40,936 nucleotides of DNA from Kutzneria sp. 744 (lineage in GTDB: Bacteria; Actinomycetota; Actinomycetes; Mycobacteriales; Pseudonocardiaceae), in the NCBI RefSeq assembly GCF_000568255.1, contig NZ_KK037166.1, positions 6,791,874-6,832,809 of the forward strand, given 5' to 3'. This document shows positions 9,592-17,262 of this stretch, piece after piece. The notes under the pieces are model-generated. The model searched no databases, was not told where the DNA came from, and saw only the letters and a program-made list of their open reading frames with translations. A program made the position numbers and the translations under genes. Every line of letters begins with the position of its first letter. Position 1 is the first letter of the stretch.

Positions 9592-10671
9592 TCAGGACAG
9601 CAACTCGGCGTAGCCGGGCTTGATCACCTCGTTGATCAGGGCCAGCCGCTCGTCGAAGCCGATGAAGGCCGACTTCATCGCGTTCACGGTGAACCACTGC
9701 AGATCGGTCCAGCCGTAGTCGAAGGCCTCGACCAGCGCGCCGAACTCGCTGGACATGGTGCAGCCGCTCATCAGGCGGTTGTCGGTGTTGACGGTGACCC
9801 GGAAGCGGAGGTCGGTCAGCAGGCCGATGGGGTGCTCGGCGATGGACTTGGCCGCGCCGGTCTGCACGTTGGAGGAGGGGCACATCTCCAGCGGGATGCG
9901 CTTGTCCCGGACGAAGCCGGCCAGCCGTCCGATGTGGACGGAGCCGTCGGCGTCGCGGGTGATGTCGTCGACGATGCGCACGCCGTGGCCGAGCCGGTCG
10001 GTGCCGCAGTGCTGGATGGCCTCCCAGATCGACGGCAGCCCGAACGCCTCGCCGGCGTGAATGGTGAAGTGGGCGTTCTGCTGGCGCAGGTACTCGAACG
10101 CGTCCAGGCCGCGGGTGGGCGGGAAGCCGGCCTCGGGCCCGGCGATGTCGAAGCCGACCACGCCGGCGTCGCGGTAGCGCACGGCCAGCTCGGCGATGCG
10201 CAGCCAGCCCTCGTTCTGCCGCATCGCGCACAGCAGGGTGCCGATCCGGATCTTGTTGCCGGTGTTGCGCTCGCCCAGTCGGAAGCCCTCCTGCACGGCC
10301 TCGACGACCTGCTCCAGCGACAGGCCGCTGGGCTCGAAGAGCTCGGGGGCGTAGCGCACCTCGGCGTAGACGACGCCGTCGGCGGCCAGGTCCTCGGCCG
10401 CCTCGGCGGCCACGCGGACCAGGGCCTGCTCGGACTGCATCACGCCGCAGGTGTGGGCGAAGGTCTCCAGATAGCGGACGAGCGAGCCGGAGTCGGCCGC
10501 GTCGCGGAACCAGGCGCCCAACGCGGCCGGGTCGGTGGTGGGCAGGTCCGTGTAGCCGATCGTGTCGGCCAGTTCGATCACGGTCTTCGGCCGCAACCCG
10601 CCGTCCAGGTGGTCGTGCAGGAGCACCTTGGGGGCGCGGCGGATCGCCTCGGGGGTCATCGGCGTAGGCAT
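9592..10671 (-). CDS. add: Adenosine deaminase
   Basis: Zinc-dependent adenosine/deoxyadenosine deaminase of 359 residues, standard length; it produces inosine/deoxyinosine for purine nucleoside phosphorylase. The metal-binding H19-D-H21 lies in [17 protein letters not shown] supplies the zinc His and catalytic Glu region, LGHGVR a further His, and VNTDNR the final Asp segment in its actinobacterial form. ATG 10669-10671 is preceded by a CGGAGG about 15 bases upstream. In mycobacteria add is adjacent to deoA and cdd; here it is separated from them by about 4.3 kb of accessory genes and points the opposite way. Confidence 0.96.
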   Translation of the reverse strand: MPTPMTPEAIRRAPKVLLHDHLDGGLRPKTVIELADTIGYTDLPTTDPAALGAWFRDAADSGSLVRYLETFAHTCGVMQSEQALVRVAAEAAEDLAADGVVYAEVRYAPELFEPSGLSLEQVVEAVQEGFRLGERNTGNKIRIGTLLCAMRQNEGWLRIAELAVRYRDAGVVGFDIAGPEAGFPPTRGLDAFEYLRQQNAHFTIHAGEAFGLPSIWEAIQHCGTDRLGHGVRIVDDITRDADGSVHIGRLAGFVRDKRIPLEMCPSSNVQTGAAKSIAEHPIGLLTDLRFRVTVNTDNRLMSGCTMSSEFGALVEAFDYGWTDLQWFTVNAMKSAFIGFDERLALINEVIKPGYAELLS

Positions 10672-11033
10672 TGCGACACGGTACCTCCGAGCGGCCGCGT
10701 TCCTCGCTGTGGCGATCTTGGAGCGGTATGATCATGGACGGTGTTATCCGTGCCGGTGAATTCCACCCGCTCGTATGGCGAGCCCCGCCGACGAGTGGTA
10801 TCTCGGCCACGGTGTGCCACCATGTCGGGGTATGGATCACTCATATAGGGGATCTTTGGTTTCAGTCAGCAACCGGATGAAGATCGACTAAGTCCCACAC
10901 GGCTCTCGGCATGCTCCGAACGACGCAAAACAGAGCACAGCTGCGTCAAGATCCGTGGGGCCGGTTCGTGTCGCCGTGAGTAGCTGGCTAGAGTCGCTGA
11001 GTCTCCCCATCCCCATGGACGAAGGCGCCAGCC
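10672..11033. other. Divergent intergenic region between add and the coiled-coil gene
   Basis: This 362-base gap carries no convincing gene; a 69-codon plus-strand frame (10671-10880) has no ribosome-binding site and poor codon bias. It must hold promoters for both neighbours. For the rightward gene a TAGAGT -10 at 10989-10994 with a weak TTCGTG -35 at 10965-10970 (18-base spacer) is the best candidate. No riboswitch or tRNA was seen. GC content dips in the stretch 10830-10945. Confidence 0.5.
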
Positions 11034-12260
11034 GTGAACGAGAACAACAACTCCACGATGTCCTTCGATCGGATGCGCAACATGCTCACGCGCGCCGCGG
11101 AGATCCGTGAGAGCGAACAGCAGCAGATCTTCGACGCGCTCGACGAGATCCACGCGCGGATGTCCCCGCTCGAGTCGCTGGGTTCCGTTCGCAAGCGCCT
11201 GTCGGAGCTGCCGGACCGCACCGAGGTCAGCGTGCTGGCCGAGCGCCTGGACGAGGCGCTGGCCAAGCTGGAGGCGCAGGACGGCGCCATCTCCGAGCTG
11301 GGCCGCGCGCTCGAGGGCGTCGTGGACAAGCTGGCCAAGCCCTTCGCGCAGCTGGACGGCCGTCTCGACGGCGTCGGCGGCCGCTTCGAGGGCGTCGCCG
11401 GCCGGATGGACGGCCTCGAGGACAAGCTGACCCACATCCACAAGCGCCTCGACGACGTCGACGGCCACCTGGACAAGCAGGACACCAAGGCCGAAGCGCT
11501 GCCCGGCGTGCTGCACGCGCCGATCCGCGAGCGCCTCGAGGCGCTGGAGACCGCGCTGCGCAGCCGCATCGACGAGGTCGACGAGGGCGTGCACGAGCAC
11601 CTCGACGGCACCAAGGAAGCGCTGCAGCGCGCCGTCACCGAGTCCGGCGCCGCCACCGCCGCCAGCATCGGCGACTCCCGCACCTCGCTCGAGGGCAGCG
11701 TCGCCGACTCGCGCGCCGTCCTGGAGAGCAAGCTGGCCGACGTTCACGGCACCGTCAACGACCGGATCAGCGCGACGCACGACTCCGTGCACGCCAAGCT
11801 GGACGACCTCATGTCCCGCCCGGCCGTCGACCCCACCGACCGCCTCGACGCCCTGGCCCGCCGCCTGGAGCAGGTCTCCAGCCGTCTCGACGAGATCGAC
11901 ACCCGTGTCGACGCCGTCGGCACCGCCACCGGCGAGCGCATCGTCGACCTGGCCGGCACCGTCAACAGCGGCCTGCAGGACGTGCACGGCACCCTGTCCG
12001 CCCGCCCCGACGCCGACCGCCTGGTCTCCCTGGTCCGCGGGGCCAACGAGGAGTCCGAGCGCCGCAACGCCAGCCAGTTGGACGAGGCCATGGCCACCTT
12101 CGCCGAGCTCATCCTCGGCGGCGGCTCGCCCACCCCGCCCCCGCCGCCCACCGCGCTGCCCCGTCCGCAGCGTCGGGCCCGTGCCCCGAAGAACGCCATC
12201 GCCGGCAAGGGCGACAAGGTCGACATCGACGGCATCGACCTGGCCGCCGAAGGCGCCTGA
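11034..12260 (+). CDS. Long coiled-coil protein, unknown function
   Basis: A 408-residue hydrophilic protein dominated by coiled coil. Residues about 40-330 carry repeated segments of the type LDGRLDGVGGRFEGV, LDDVDGHLDKQ and LDEIDTRVDAVG, a degenerate LDxxxxRLDxxx pattern. An Ala/Ser-rich region near 205-260 follows. A Pro-rich stretch (PTPPPPPTALPRPQRR, about 362-377) then leads to a basic-then-acidic tail. No membrane segment or enzyme motif is seen. Start is GTG 11034 with GAAGG upstream. Such proteins may be structural, for example cytoskeletal or chromosome-associated, but that is speculation. It is transcribed alone and ends at a strong terminator. Confidence 0.85.
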   Translation: MNENNNSTMSFDRMRNMLTRAAEIRESEQQQIFDALDEIHARMSPLESLGSVRKRLSELPDRTEVSVLAERLDEALAKLEAQDGAISELGRALEGVVDKLAKPFAQLDGRLDGVGGRFEGVAGRMDGLEDKLTHIHKRLDDVDGHLDKQDTKAEALPGVLHAPIRERLEALETALRSRIDEVDEGVHEHLDGTKEALQRAVTESGAATAASIGDSRTSLEGSVADSRAVLESKLADVHGTVNDRISATHDSVHAKLDDLMSRPAVDPTDRLDALARRLEQVSSRLDEIDTRVDAVGTATGERIVDLAGTVNSGLQDVHGTLSARPDADRLVSLVRGANEESERRNASQLDEAMATFAELILGGGSPTPPPPPTALPRPQRRARAPKNAIAGKGDKVDIDGIDLAAEGA

Positions 12261-12283
12261 CCGCGTCCGATTGAGCAGCTCTG

Positions 12284-12320
12284 ACGGCCGCCCGCGGGAT
12301 TCCCGCGGGCGGCCGTTTTC
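12284..12320 (+). terminator. Rho-independent terminator after the coiled-coil gene
   Basis: A perfect 16-base stem (12284-12299 with 12301-12316; arm ACGGCCGCCCGCGGGA) has only one unpaired base between the arms and is followed by TTTTC. It lies 24 bases after the stop of the 11034-12260 gene. Confidence 0.85.
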
Positions 12321-12337
12321 TGTGTCAGGGGTTTTGC

Positions 12338-12386
12338 CACATGCGCTTCCCATTTGCGTCCTGGTGCCACATGGGAAGCGCATGTG
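12338..12386. repeat. 16-bp perfect inverted repeat with 17-base spacer
   Basis: CACATGCGCTTCCCAT (12338-12353) is the exact reverse complement of 12371-12386. It lies 22 bases past the terminator and about 140 bases before the thiolase gene. It has an A-rich flank (GAAGAAAAAG) on its right but no T tract, so an operator or dispersed intergenic repeat is as likely as a second terminator. Confidence 0.7.
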
Positions 12387-12524
12387 AAGAAAAAGTGGTG
12401 CGGGGTGGGGTGGCTGTGGCAGACAAGGGGGAGGGGTGACGCCGCTCACCTCAGCGTCCTTCTTTCACGATCGTGAGTCGTAAAATCCAACTCAGCAGGT
12501 AGATATCGTTGCTGAGGAGGAGTC

Positions 12525-13703
12525 ATGAGGGACGCCGTCATCGTCGACGCGGTACGGACACCGATCGGCAAGGGCAAGCCGGGCGGGGCGCTGTCCGGGA
12601 TCCATCCCGTCGACCTGCACGCCCACGCGATCCGGTCGCTGATCGAGCGCACGGGCATCGACCCGGCGCTGGTCGACGACGTGATCAGCGGCGCGGTGGG
12701 CCAGATCGGGGAGCAGAGCGGCAACACGGCCCGCTGGGCGGCGCTGGCGGCGGGGCTGCCGGAGTCGGTGCCGGCGGTGACCGTGGACCGCCAGTGCGGC
12801 AGCAGCCAGCAGGCCATCCACTTCGCGGCCCAGGGCGTGATCGCCGGCGCGTACGACGTGGTGATCGCCTCCGGCATCGAGTCCATGAGCCACATCCCGA
12901 TCGGCAGCCAGGCCGCCGGCCAGGACTTCCTCGGCCCGGGCGTCGCCGCCCGCTACCCGGAAGGCCTGGTGCCGCAGGGCATCAGCGCCGAGCTGATCGC
13001 CAAGCGTTGGGACCTGTCCCGCGAGCAGCTGGACGCCTTCGCCGCCGAGAGCCACCGCCGGGCCGCCGCCGCGTGGTCCGAGGGCCGGTTCGCGGCCGAG
13101 GTCAGCCCGATCAAGGTGGACGCCGCCGAGGTCACCTTCGACGAGACCATCCGTCCGAGCACCACTCCCGAGGTCCTGGCCGGGCTGCGGCCCGCCTTCA
13201 AGTCCGACTTCTGGCAGCAGCGCTTCCCCGAGCTGGACTGGCGGGTCACCGCCGGCAACTCCAGCCCCATCAACGACGGCTCCGCCGCCGTCCTCATCAC
13301 CAGCAGCGAGACCGCCGCCCGCCTCGGCCTGCGCCCCCGGGCCCGGCTGCACTCCTTCGCCGTCGTCGGCGACGACCCGCTCCACATGCTCACCGGCGTC
13401 ATCCCGGCCACCCGCAAGGTCCTCGACCGGGCCGGCCTCACCCTGGCCGACATCGACGCCTTCGAGGTCAACGAGGCCTTCGCCAGCGTTGTGCTGGCCT
13501 GGCAGGCCGAGACCGGCGCCGACCTGGGCAAGGTCAACGTCAACGGCGGCGCCACCGCCATCGGCCACCCCCTCGGCGCCAGCGGCGCCCGCCTGATGAC
13601 CACCCTGCTCGGCGTCCTGGAGCAGACCGGCGGCCGCTACGGCCTGCAGACCATGTGCGAGGCCGGCGGCCTGGCCAACGCCACCATCATCGAACGCCTC
13701 TGA
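12525..13703 (+). CDS. Acetyl-CoA C-acetyltransferase (thiolase)
   Basis: A 392-residue type II thiolase that interconverts acetyl-CoA and acetoacetyl-CoA or cleaves 3-ketoacyl-CoA. The nucleophile is C91 in VDRQCGSSQQA. The C-terminal half has NEAFASVVLAW, NVNGGATAIGHPLGASGAR (catalytic His) and QTMCEAGG (the acid/base Cys). Length and motif order match the FadA/AtoB family; whether it acts in fatty-acid or ketone metabolism cannot be decided. ATG 12525 has a very strong GAGGAGG site. It appears monocistronic and has no clear functional tie to the nucleoside genes. Confidence 0.95.
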   Translation: MRDAVIVDAVRTPIGKGKPGGALSGIHPVDLHAHAIRSLIERTGIDPALVDDVISGAVGQIGEQSGNTARWAALAAGLPESVPAVTVDRQCGSSQQAIHFAAQGVIAGAYDVVIASGIESMSHIPIGSQAAGQDFLGPGVAARYPEGLVPQGISAELIAKRWDLSREQLDAFAAESHRRAAAAWSEGRFAAEVSPIKVDAAEVTFDETIRPSTTPEVLAGLRPAFKSDFWQQRFPELDWRVTAGNSSPINDGSAAVLITSSETAARLGLRPRARLHSFAVVGDDPLHMLTGVIPATRKVLDRAGLTLADIDAFEVNEAFASVVLAWQAETGADLGKVNVNGGATAIGHPLGASGARLMTTLLGVLEQTGGRYGLQTMCEAGGLANATIIERL

Positions 13704-13750
13704 ACCGTCGCGATCTGGCGGGCAAGCGGCCGTCGAACGGTGTTCTGAGG

Positions 13751-13760
13751 TACCATTGGT
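13751..13760 (+). promoter_or_regulatory. Candidate autoregulatory operator of the Panacea/Fic operon
   Basis: TACCATTGGT (13751-13760) contains ACCA-T-TGGT, a short palindrome about 38 bases upstream of the antitoxin ATG. A similar TACCA-N3-TGGTA lies upstream of the other toxin-antitoxin-like pair at 25621. Arms are only four bases, so chance is possible. Confidence 0.3.
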
Positions 13761-13797
13761 TGGGGTATTTCAGCAGCTCAGGGCCGGGAGGTGAGCG

Positions 13798-14388
13798 ATG
13801 GCCGACGTGCATGACGTAGCGGCAGCCGTGATCGCGAGGACCGGCCCCGAGTCGCCGATGAAGTTGCAGAAACTGCTCTACTACGCGCAGGCGTGGCATC
13901 TCGCCGAACACGGTGAGCCGCTGTTCGATGCCGAGATCGAGGCGTGGCGCATGGGGCCTGTCGTGCGATCGGTCTGGGATCGGCACCGACACCAGAACCG
14001 AGTGGAAGCATGGGATGAGGGCGACGCGACTGCGCTGACTCCGCGCGAGAGTCAACTGGTGGCGTCGGTTGTGGCTCGGTACGGCGGATTCAACCGCGAC
14101 GACCTCAGCGCTATGACCCACGACGAGGAGCCGTGGCAGCGTGCGCGCGCTGGCCTGCCCGACTCAGAGCCGAGTAGCGCTCCGCTGTCGCGGGCGGTGA
14201 TGGCTGCGTACTTCCGCCGACAGGTGACGGATCCTCTTACTGCCGCAGCCGAGGCCCTGGCTTCCGTCCACATCGAGGGACTTCAGGTCTCGGCTGACGC
14301 GGTCACGGCGGCCGAGCGGGTGCGCAATGGTGAGCTGTCGACGGATCAAGCTGTGGCGCAACGGATTGAGGCTCTGCGCGGCCGGTGA
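13798..14388 (+). CDS. Panacea (DUF4065) antitoxin fused to a VbhA-like Fic-inhibitory domain
   Basis: A 196-residue protein with two modules. Residues about 18-125 form a Panacea/SocA-like (DUF4065) domain: MKLQKLLYYAQAWHL, IEAWRMGPVV and the later LSAMTHDEEPW are typical. Residues about 148-196 resemble antitoxin VbhA. S156-V-H-I-E160-G161 fits the Fic-inhibition motif [S/T]xxxE[G/N], and the following GLQ..A..V..AERVRNGELSTDQAV tracks the VbhA helices. In the known mechanism the motif Glu blocks productive ATP binding in the partner Fic enzyme. ATG 13798 has a GGGAGGTG site, and the stop overlaps the Fic GTG by four bases. It should neutralise, and perhaps help fold, the following toxin. 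Domain calls are by eye. Confidence 0.88.
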   Translation: MADVHDVAAAVIARTGPESPMKLQKLLYYAQAWHLAEHGEPLFDAEIEAWRMGPVVRSVWDRHRHQNRVEAWDEGDATALTPRESQLVASVVARYGGFNRDDLSAMTHDEEPWQRARAGLPDSEPSSAPLSRAVMAAYFRRQVTDPLTAAAEALASVHIEGLQVSADAVTAAERVRNGELSTDQAVAQRIEALRGR

Positions 14389-14969
14389 CGTTCGACGACC
14401 CCTACCTCGATCAGGCAGCTGGTGTCCTGAGGAACCGGCTCGACATCACCGACGCCGGCAGGCTGTGCCAGGCTGAGGCGGACATGAGCTACCTGCGTGA
14501 CCAGGAGCTCAAGCAGCGTCCGCTGCCTGGTCGCTACGACTTGGCGCATCTCGCGGCGTTCCACCGCAGGATATTTGGCGACGTGTACGACTGGGCCGGC
14601 GAGCTCAGACGGGTCGATGTCGCTCGGACGGCGCCGTTCGCGCACTGGCGGCACATCGAGTCCTACGGCGGCGAGGTACTCACCAAGCTAGCCGACGAGA
14701 AGTTGCTCGCGGGTCTGGACCGCGACGTGTTCCTCGACCGGTTCACGCACTACTTCAGCGAGGTCAATGCCCTGCACCCGTTTCGGGAGGGCAACGGTCG
14801 GACGCAGCGAGCCTTCTTCCGACAGTTCGGCCTCCAGGCCGGTTGGCGCGTGGACTTCGCGCTTGTCGACCGGGAGGAGTACCTCGACGCTTGCCGGGAG
14901 AGCATGACGGGCCCGACCGGTCCACTGCGGTCGGTGTTCGCCCAAGCCCTGGTCGGGCCCGCCTGCTAG
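14385..14969 (+). CDS. Fic family toxin (AMP-transferase)
   Basis: A 194-residue Fic-domain protein. The catalytic loop H131-PFREGNGRTQR is fully canonical (HxFx[D/E]GNGRxxR), so it is predicted to be an active nucleotidyl (AMP) transferase on Tyr/Ser/Thr of a protein target. A flap-like segment (APFAHWRHIESY, about 83-94) precedes it. There is no N-terminal inhibitory helix with its own [S/T]xxxEG motif, so inhibition in trans by the upstream protein (class I arrangement) is expected. GTG 14385 lies within the GTGA overlap. It ends three bases from the convergent aldehyde dehydrogenase. Target is unknown; DNA gyrase/topoisomerase IV are known targets of VbhT-type Fic toxins. Confidence 0.93.
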   Translation: MTFDDPYLDQAAGVLRNRLDITDAGRLCQAEADMSYLRDQELKQRPLPGRYDLAHLAAFHRRIFGDVYDWAGELRRVDVARTAPFAHWRHIESYGGEVLTKLADEKLLAGLDRDVFLDRFTHYFSEVNALHPFREGNGRTQRAFFRQFGLQAGWRVDFALVDREEYLDACRESMTGPTGPLRSVFAQALVGPAC

Positions 14970-14972
14970 CTC

Positions 14973-15833
14973 TCAGACCCCCATCGGGTGCCAGACGGTC
15001 TTGCTCTCCAGGACCGCGCGCATGCGGCTGACGTCGGGTTCGCGGGCCCAGTCGGGCTCGCCGCGGCCGCCGCGGACGAGGCGTTTGACGGTGCCGGCGG
15101 CGGCGCGTTCGAGGTCGGCCCTGATGGCCTCGGGGGCGCCGGTGAGGTCGAGGGCGTTGACGTCGGCGTGGGCGGCCAGCCATGGGGCGATCTCGGCGGT
15201 GCGGCCGGTGAGCACGTTGACGACGCCGCCGGGCACGTCGGAGGTGGCGAGCACCTCGGACAGGGTGATGGCCGGCAGCGGACGGTCCTGGCTGGCCACG
15301 ACGACGCAGGTGTTGCCGGCGGCGATGATCGGGGCGACCACGCTGACCAGACCGAGCAGCGACGAGGCCTGCGGCGCGAGCACGGCGACGACGCCGGTGG
15401 GCTCGGGCACGGTGAAGGAGAAGTACGGCCCGGCAACGGGATTGGCGGCGCCGAAGACGCTGGCGATCTTGTCGGTCCAGCCGGCGTACCAGACCCAGCG
15501 GTCGATGGCGGCGTCCACAATGGACTCACCGCGCTTGGTGCCCTCGCTGGCGGCGACCTCGGCGACGAACTGCTCGCGCCGGCCCTCCAACAGCTCGGCG
15601 ACCCGGTACAGCACCTGCCCCCGGTTGTAGGCGGTGGCGCCGGACCAGCCGGGGAACGCCTTGCGGGCGGCGCCGACGGCGTCACGGGCGTCCTTGCGCG
15701 AACCCTGCGCGGCGTTGGCCAGGAAGCCGCCGCGCGAGTCGTTCACGGGATAGGACCGGCCGGACTCGGAGCGCGGGAACGCGCCGCCGATGTAGAGCTT
15801 GTACGTCTTGGCGACGGAAATGCGGTCAGACAT
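14973..15833 (-). CDS. Short aldehyde dehydrogenase family protein lacking the catalytic half
   Basis: A 286-residue ALDH-fold protein that aligns with the N-terminal cofactor-binding part of ALDH: YIGGAFPRSESGRSYPV, then AFPGWSGATAYNRGQVLYR, VPEPTGVVAVLAP and SDVPGGVVNVLTGR. It has no MELGG glutamate and no GQxC cysteine, and ends in ESKTVWHPMGV. From memory, similar short ALDH proteins ending in KTVWHP occur beside full ALDH and deoC genes in related actinomycetes, so this is probably a conserved partner rather than a local truncation. ATG 15833 overlaps the end of the upstream ALDH by eight bases. It may form a heteromer with that enzyme; this is inference. Confidence 0.85.
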   Translation of the reverse strand: MSDRISVAKTYKLYIGGAFPRSESGRSYPVNDSRGGFLANAAQGSRKDARDAVGAARKAFPGWSGATAYNRGQVLYRVAELLEGRREQFVAEVAASEGTKRGESIVDAAIDRWVWYAGWTDKIASVFGAANPVAGPYFSFTVPEPTGVVAVLAPQASSLLGLVSVVAPIIAAGNTCVVVASQDRPLPAITLSEVLATSDVPGGVVNVLTGRTAEIAPWLAAHADVNALDLTGAPEAIRADLERAAAGTVKRLVRGGRGEPDWAREPDVSRMRAVLESKTVWHPMGV

Positions 15834-17259
15834 CGAGGTACGCCTCCAGCCCGGCGCGGCCGCCCTCGCGGCCGAAGCCCGACTCCTGGTAGCCGCCGAA
15901 CGGCGCGGTCGGGTCGAAACGGTTGAACGTGTTGGCCCACACCACGCCGGCCCGCATCCGCTGCGCGGCCCACAGGATCCGGGAACCCTTCTCGGTCCAG
16001 ATGCCGGCCGACAGCCCGTACGGGGTGTTGTTGGCCTTGGCCACGGCCTCGTCGGGAGTGCGGAAGGTGAGCACCGACAGCACCGGCCCGAAGATCTCCT
16101 CGCGGGCGATGCGCATGGACTGCTGCACGTCGGAGAACACCGTGGGGGCGAAGAAGAAACCCTTGTCCGGCACGGGAACCGGGCTGGTCCAGCGCTGCGC
16201 GCCCTCGGCGTCGCCGGCGGCCACCAGCTCCTGGATCTTCTCCAGCTGGGCGCGGGAGTTGATCGCGCCGACGTCGGTGTTCTTGTCCAGCGAGTCACCG
16301 ACGCGCAGGGTCGAGACCCGGTGGCGCAGCTTGTCCAGCAGCTCGTCGGCGATCGACTCCTGCACGAGCAGGCGGGAGCCGGCGCAGCAGACGTGGCCCT
16401 GGTTGAAGAAGATGCCGTTGACGATGCCCTCGACGGCCTGGTCCAGCGGCGCGTCGTCGAAGACGATGTTGGCCGCCTTGCCGCCGAGCTCCATGGTCAT
16501 CTTCTTGCCGGAGCCGGCCAGCGCGCGCTGGATCAGCTTGCCGACCTCGGTCGACCCGGTGAACGCCACCTTGTCGACGCCGGCGTGGTTGACCAGCTCC
16601 GAGCCCACGTCGCCGGCGCCGGGCAGGATGTTGACCACGCCCGGCGGCAGCTCGGCCTGCTGGCAGATCTCGGCCAGCACCAGCGCGGTCAGCGGGGTCG
16701 TCTCAGCCGGCTTGAGCACCACGGTGTTGCCGCAGGCCAGGGCGGGCGCGATCTTCCAGGCGGCCATCATCAGCGGGAAGTTCCACGGGATGACCTGCCC
16801 GGCCACGCCCAGCGGCCGCGGATCAGGCCCGTAGCCGGCGTAACCGAGCTTGTCGGCCCAGCCCGCGTGGTAGAAGAAGTGCGCGGCGGCCGTCGGCACG
16901 TCGACGTCGCGCGACTCCTTGATTGGCTTGCCGTTGTCCAGGCTCTCCAGCACGGCCAGCTCGCGCGAGCGCTCCTGGATCAGCCGGGCGATGCGGAAGA
17001 TGTACTTGGCCCGCTCGGCGCCGGGCATCTTGCTCCACACCCGGTCGTAGGCGCGGCGCGCGGCCTTGACCGCGGTGTCCACATCCGACGGCGAGGCCGT
17101 GCTGACCTCGGCCAGCACCTCCTCGGTGGCCGGGTTGACGGTCTTGAGCGGATCGCCCGAGCCCTCGACGAACTTGCCGTCGACGAACATGCGGTAGGCC
17201 GGCTTCAGGTTCGCGATGTCGCGCGACTCCGGCGCGGGTGCGTACTCCCAATTGCTCAT
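15826..17259 (-). CDS. Aldehyde dehydrogenase
   Basis: A 477-residue NAD(P)-dependent aldehyde dehydrogenase. Landmarks are VIPWNFPLMM (157-166), LKPAETTPL, FTGSTEVG (233-240), catalytic E257 in MELGG and nucleophile C291 in NQGHVCCAGSR, with EEIFGPVLSV later. It sits between deoC and the short ALDH and shares their direction. A plausible role is oxidation of the acetaldehyde released by DeoC to acetate during deoxynucleoside breakdown. ATG 17259 starts four bases after the deoC stop region, so the three genes form one operon. Exact substrate range is unknown. Confidence 0.94.
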   Translation of the reverse strand: MSNWEYAPAPESRDIANLKPAYRMFVDGKFVEGSGDPLKTVNPATEEVLAEVSTASPSDVDTAVKAARRAYDRVWSKMPGAERAKYIFRIARLIQERSRELAVLESLDNGKPIKESRDVDVPTAAAHFFYHAGWADKLGYAGYGPDPRPLGVAGQVIPWNFPLMMAAWKIAPALACGNTVVLKPAETTPLTALVLAEICQQAELPPGVVNILPGAGDVGSELVNHAGVDKVAFTGSTEVGKLIQRALAGSGKKMTMELGGKAANIVFDDAPLDQAVEGIVNGIFFNQGHVCCAGSRLLVQESIADELLDKLRHRVSTLRVGDSLDKNTDVGAINSRAQLEKIQELVAAGDAEGAQRWTSPVPVPDKGFFFAPTVFSDVQQSMRIAREEIFGPVLSVLTFRTPDEAVAKANNTPYGLSAGIWTEKGSRILWAAQRMRAGVVWANTFNRFDPTAPFGGYQESGFGREGGRAGLEAYLDV

Positions 17260-17262
17260 TCG

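Noticed and set aside
10671-10880. A 69-codon plus-strand frame upstream of the coiled-coil gene
   Set aside because: No ribosome-binding site, poor third-position GC bias and overlap with the add start region.
14973-15833. Short ALDH as a fragment truncated by insertion of the Panacea/Fic pair
   Set aside because: Its end (ESKTVWHPMGV) resembles the end I recall for equally short homologues beside deoC, so natural short length is more likely.
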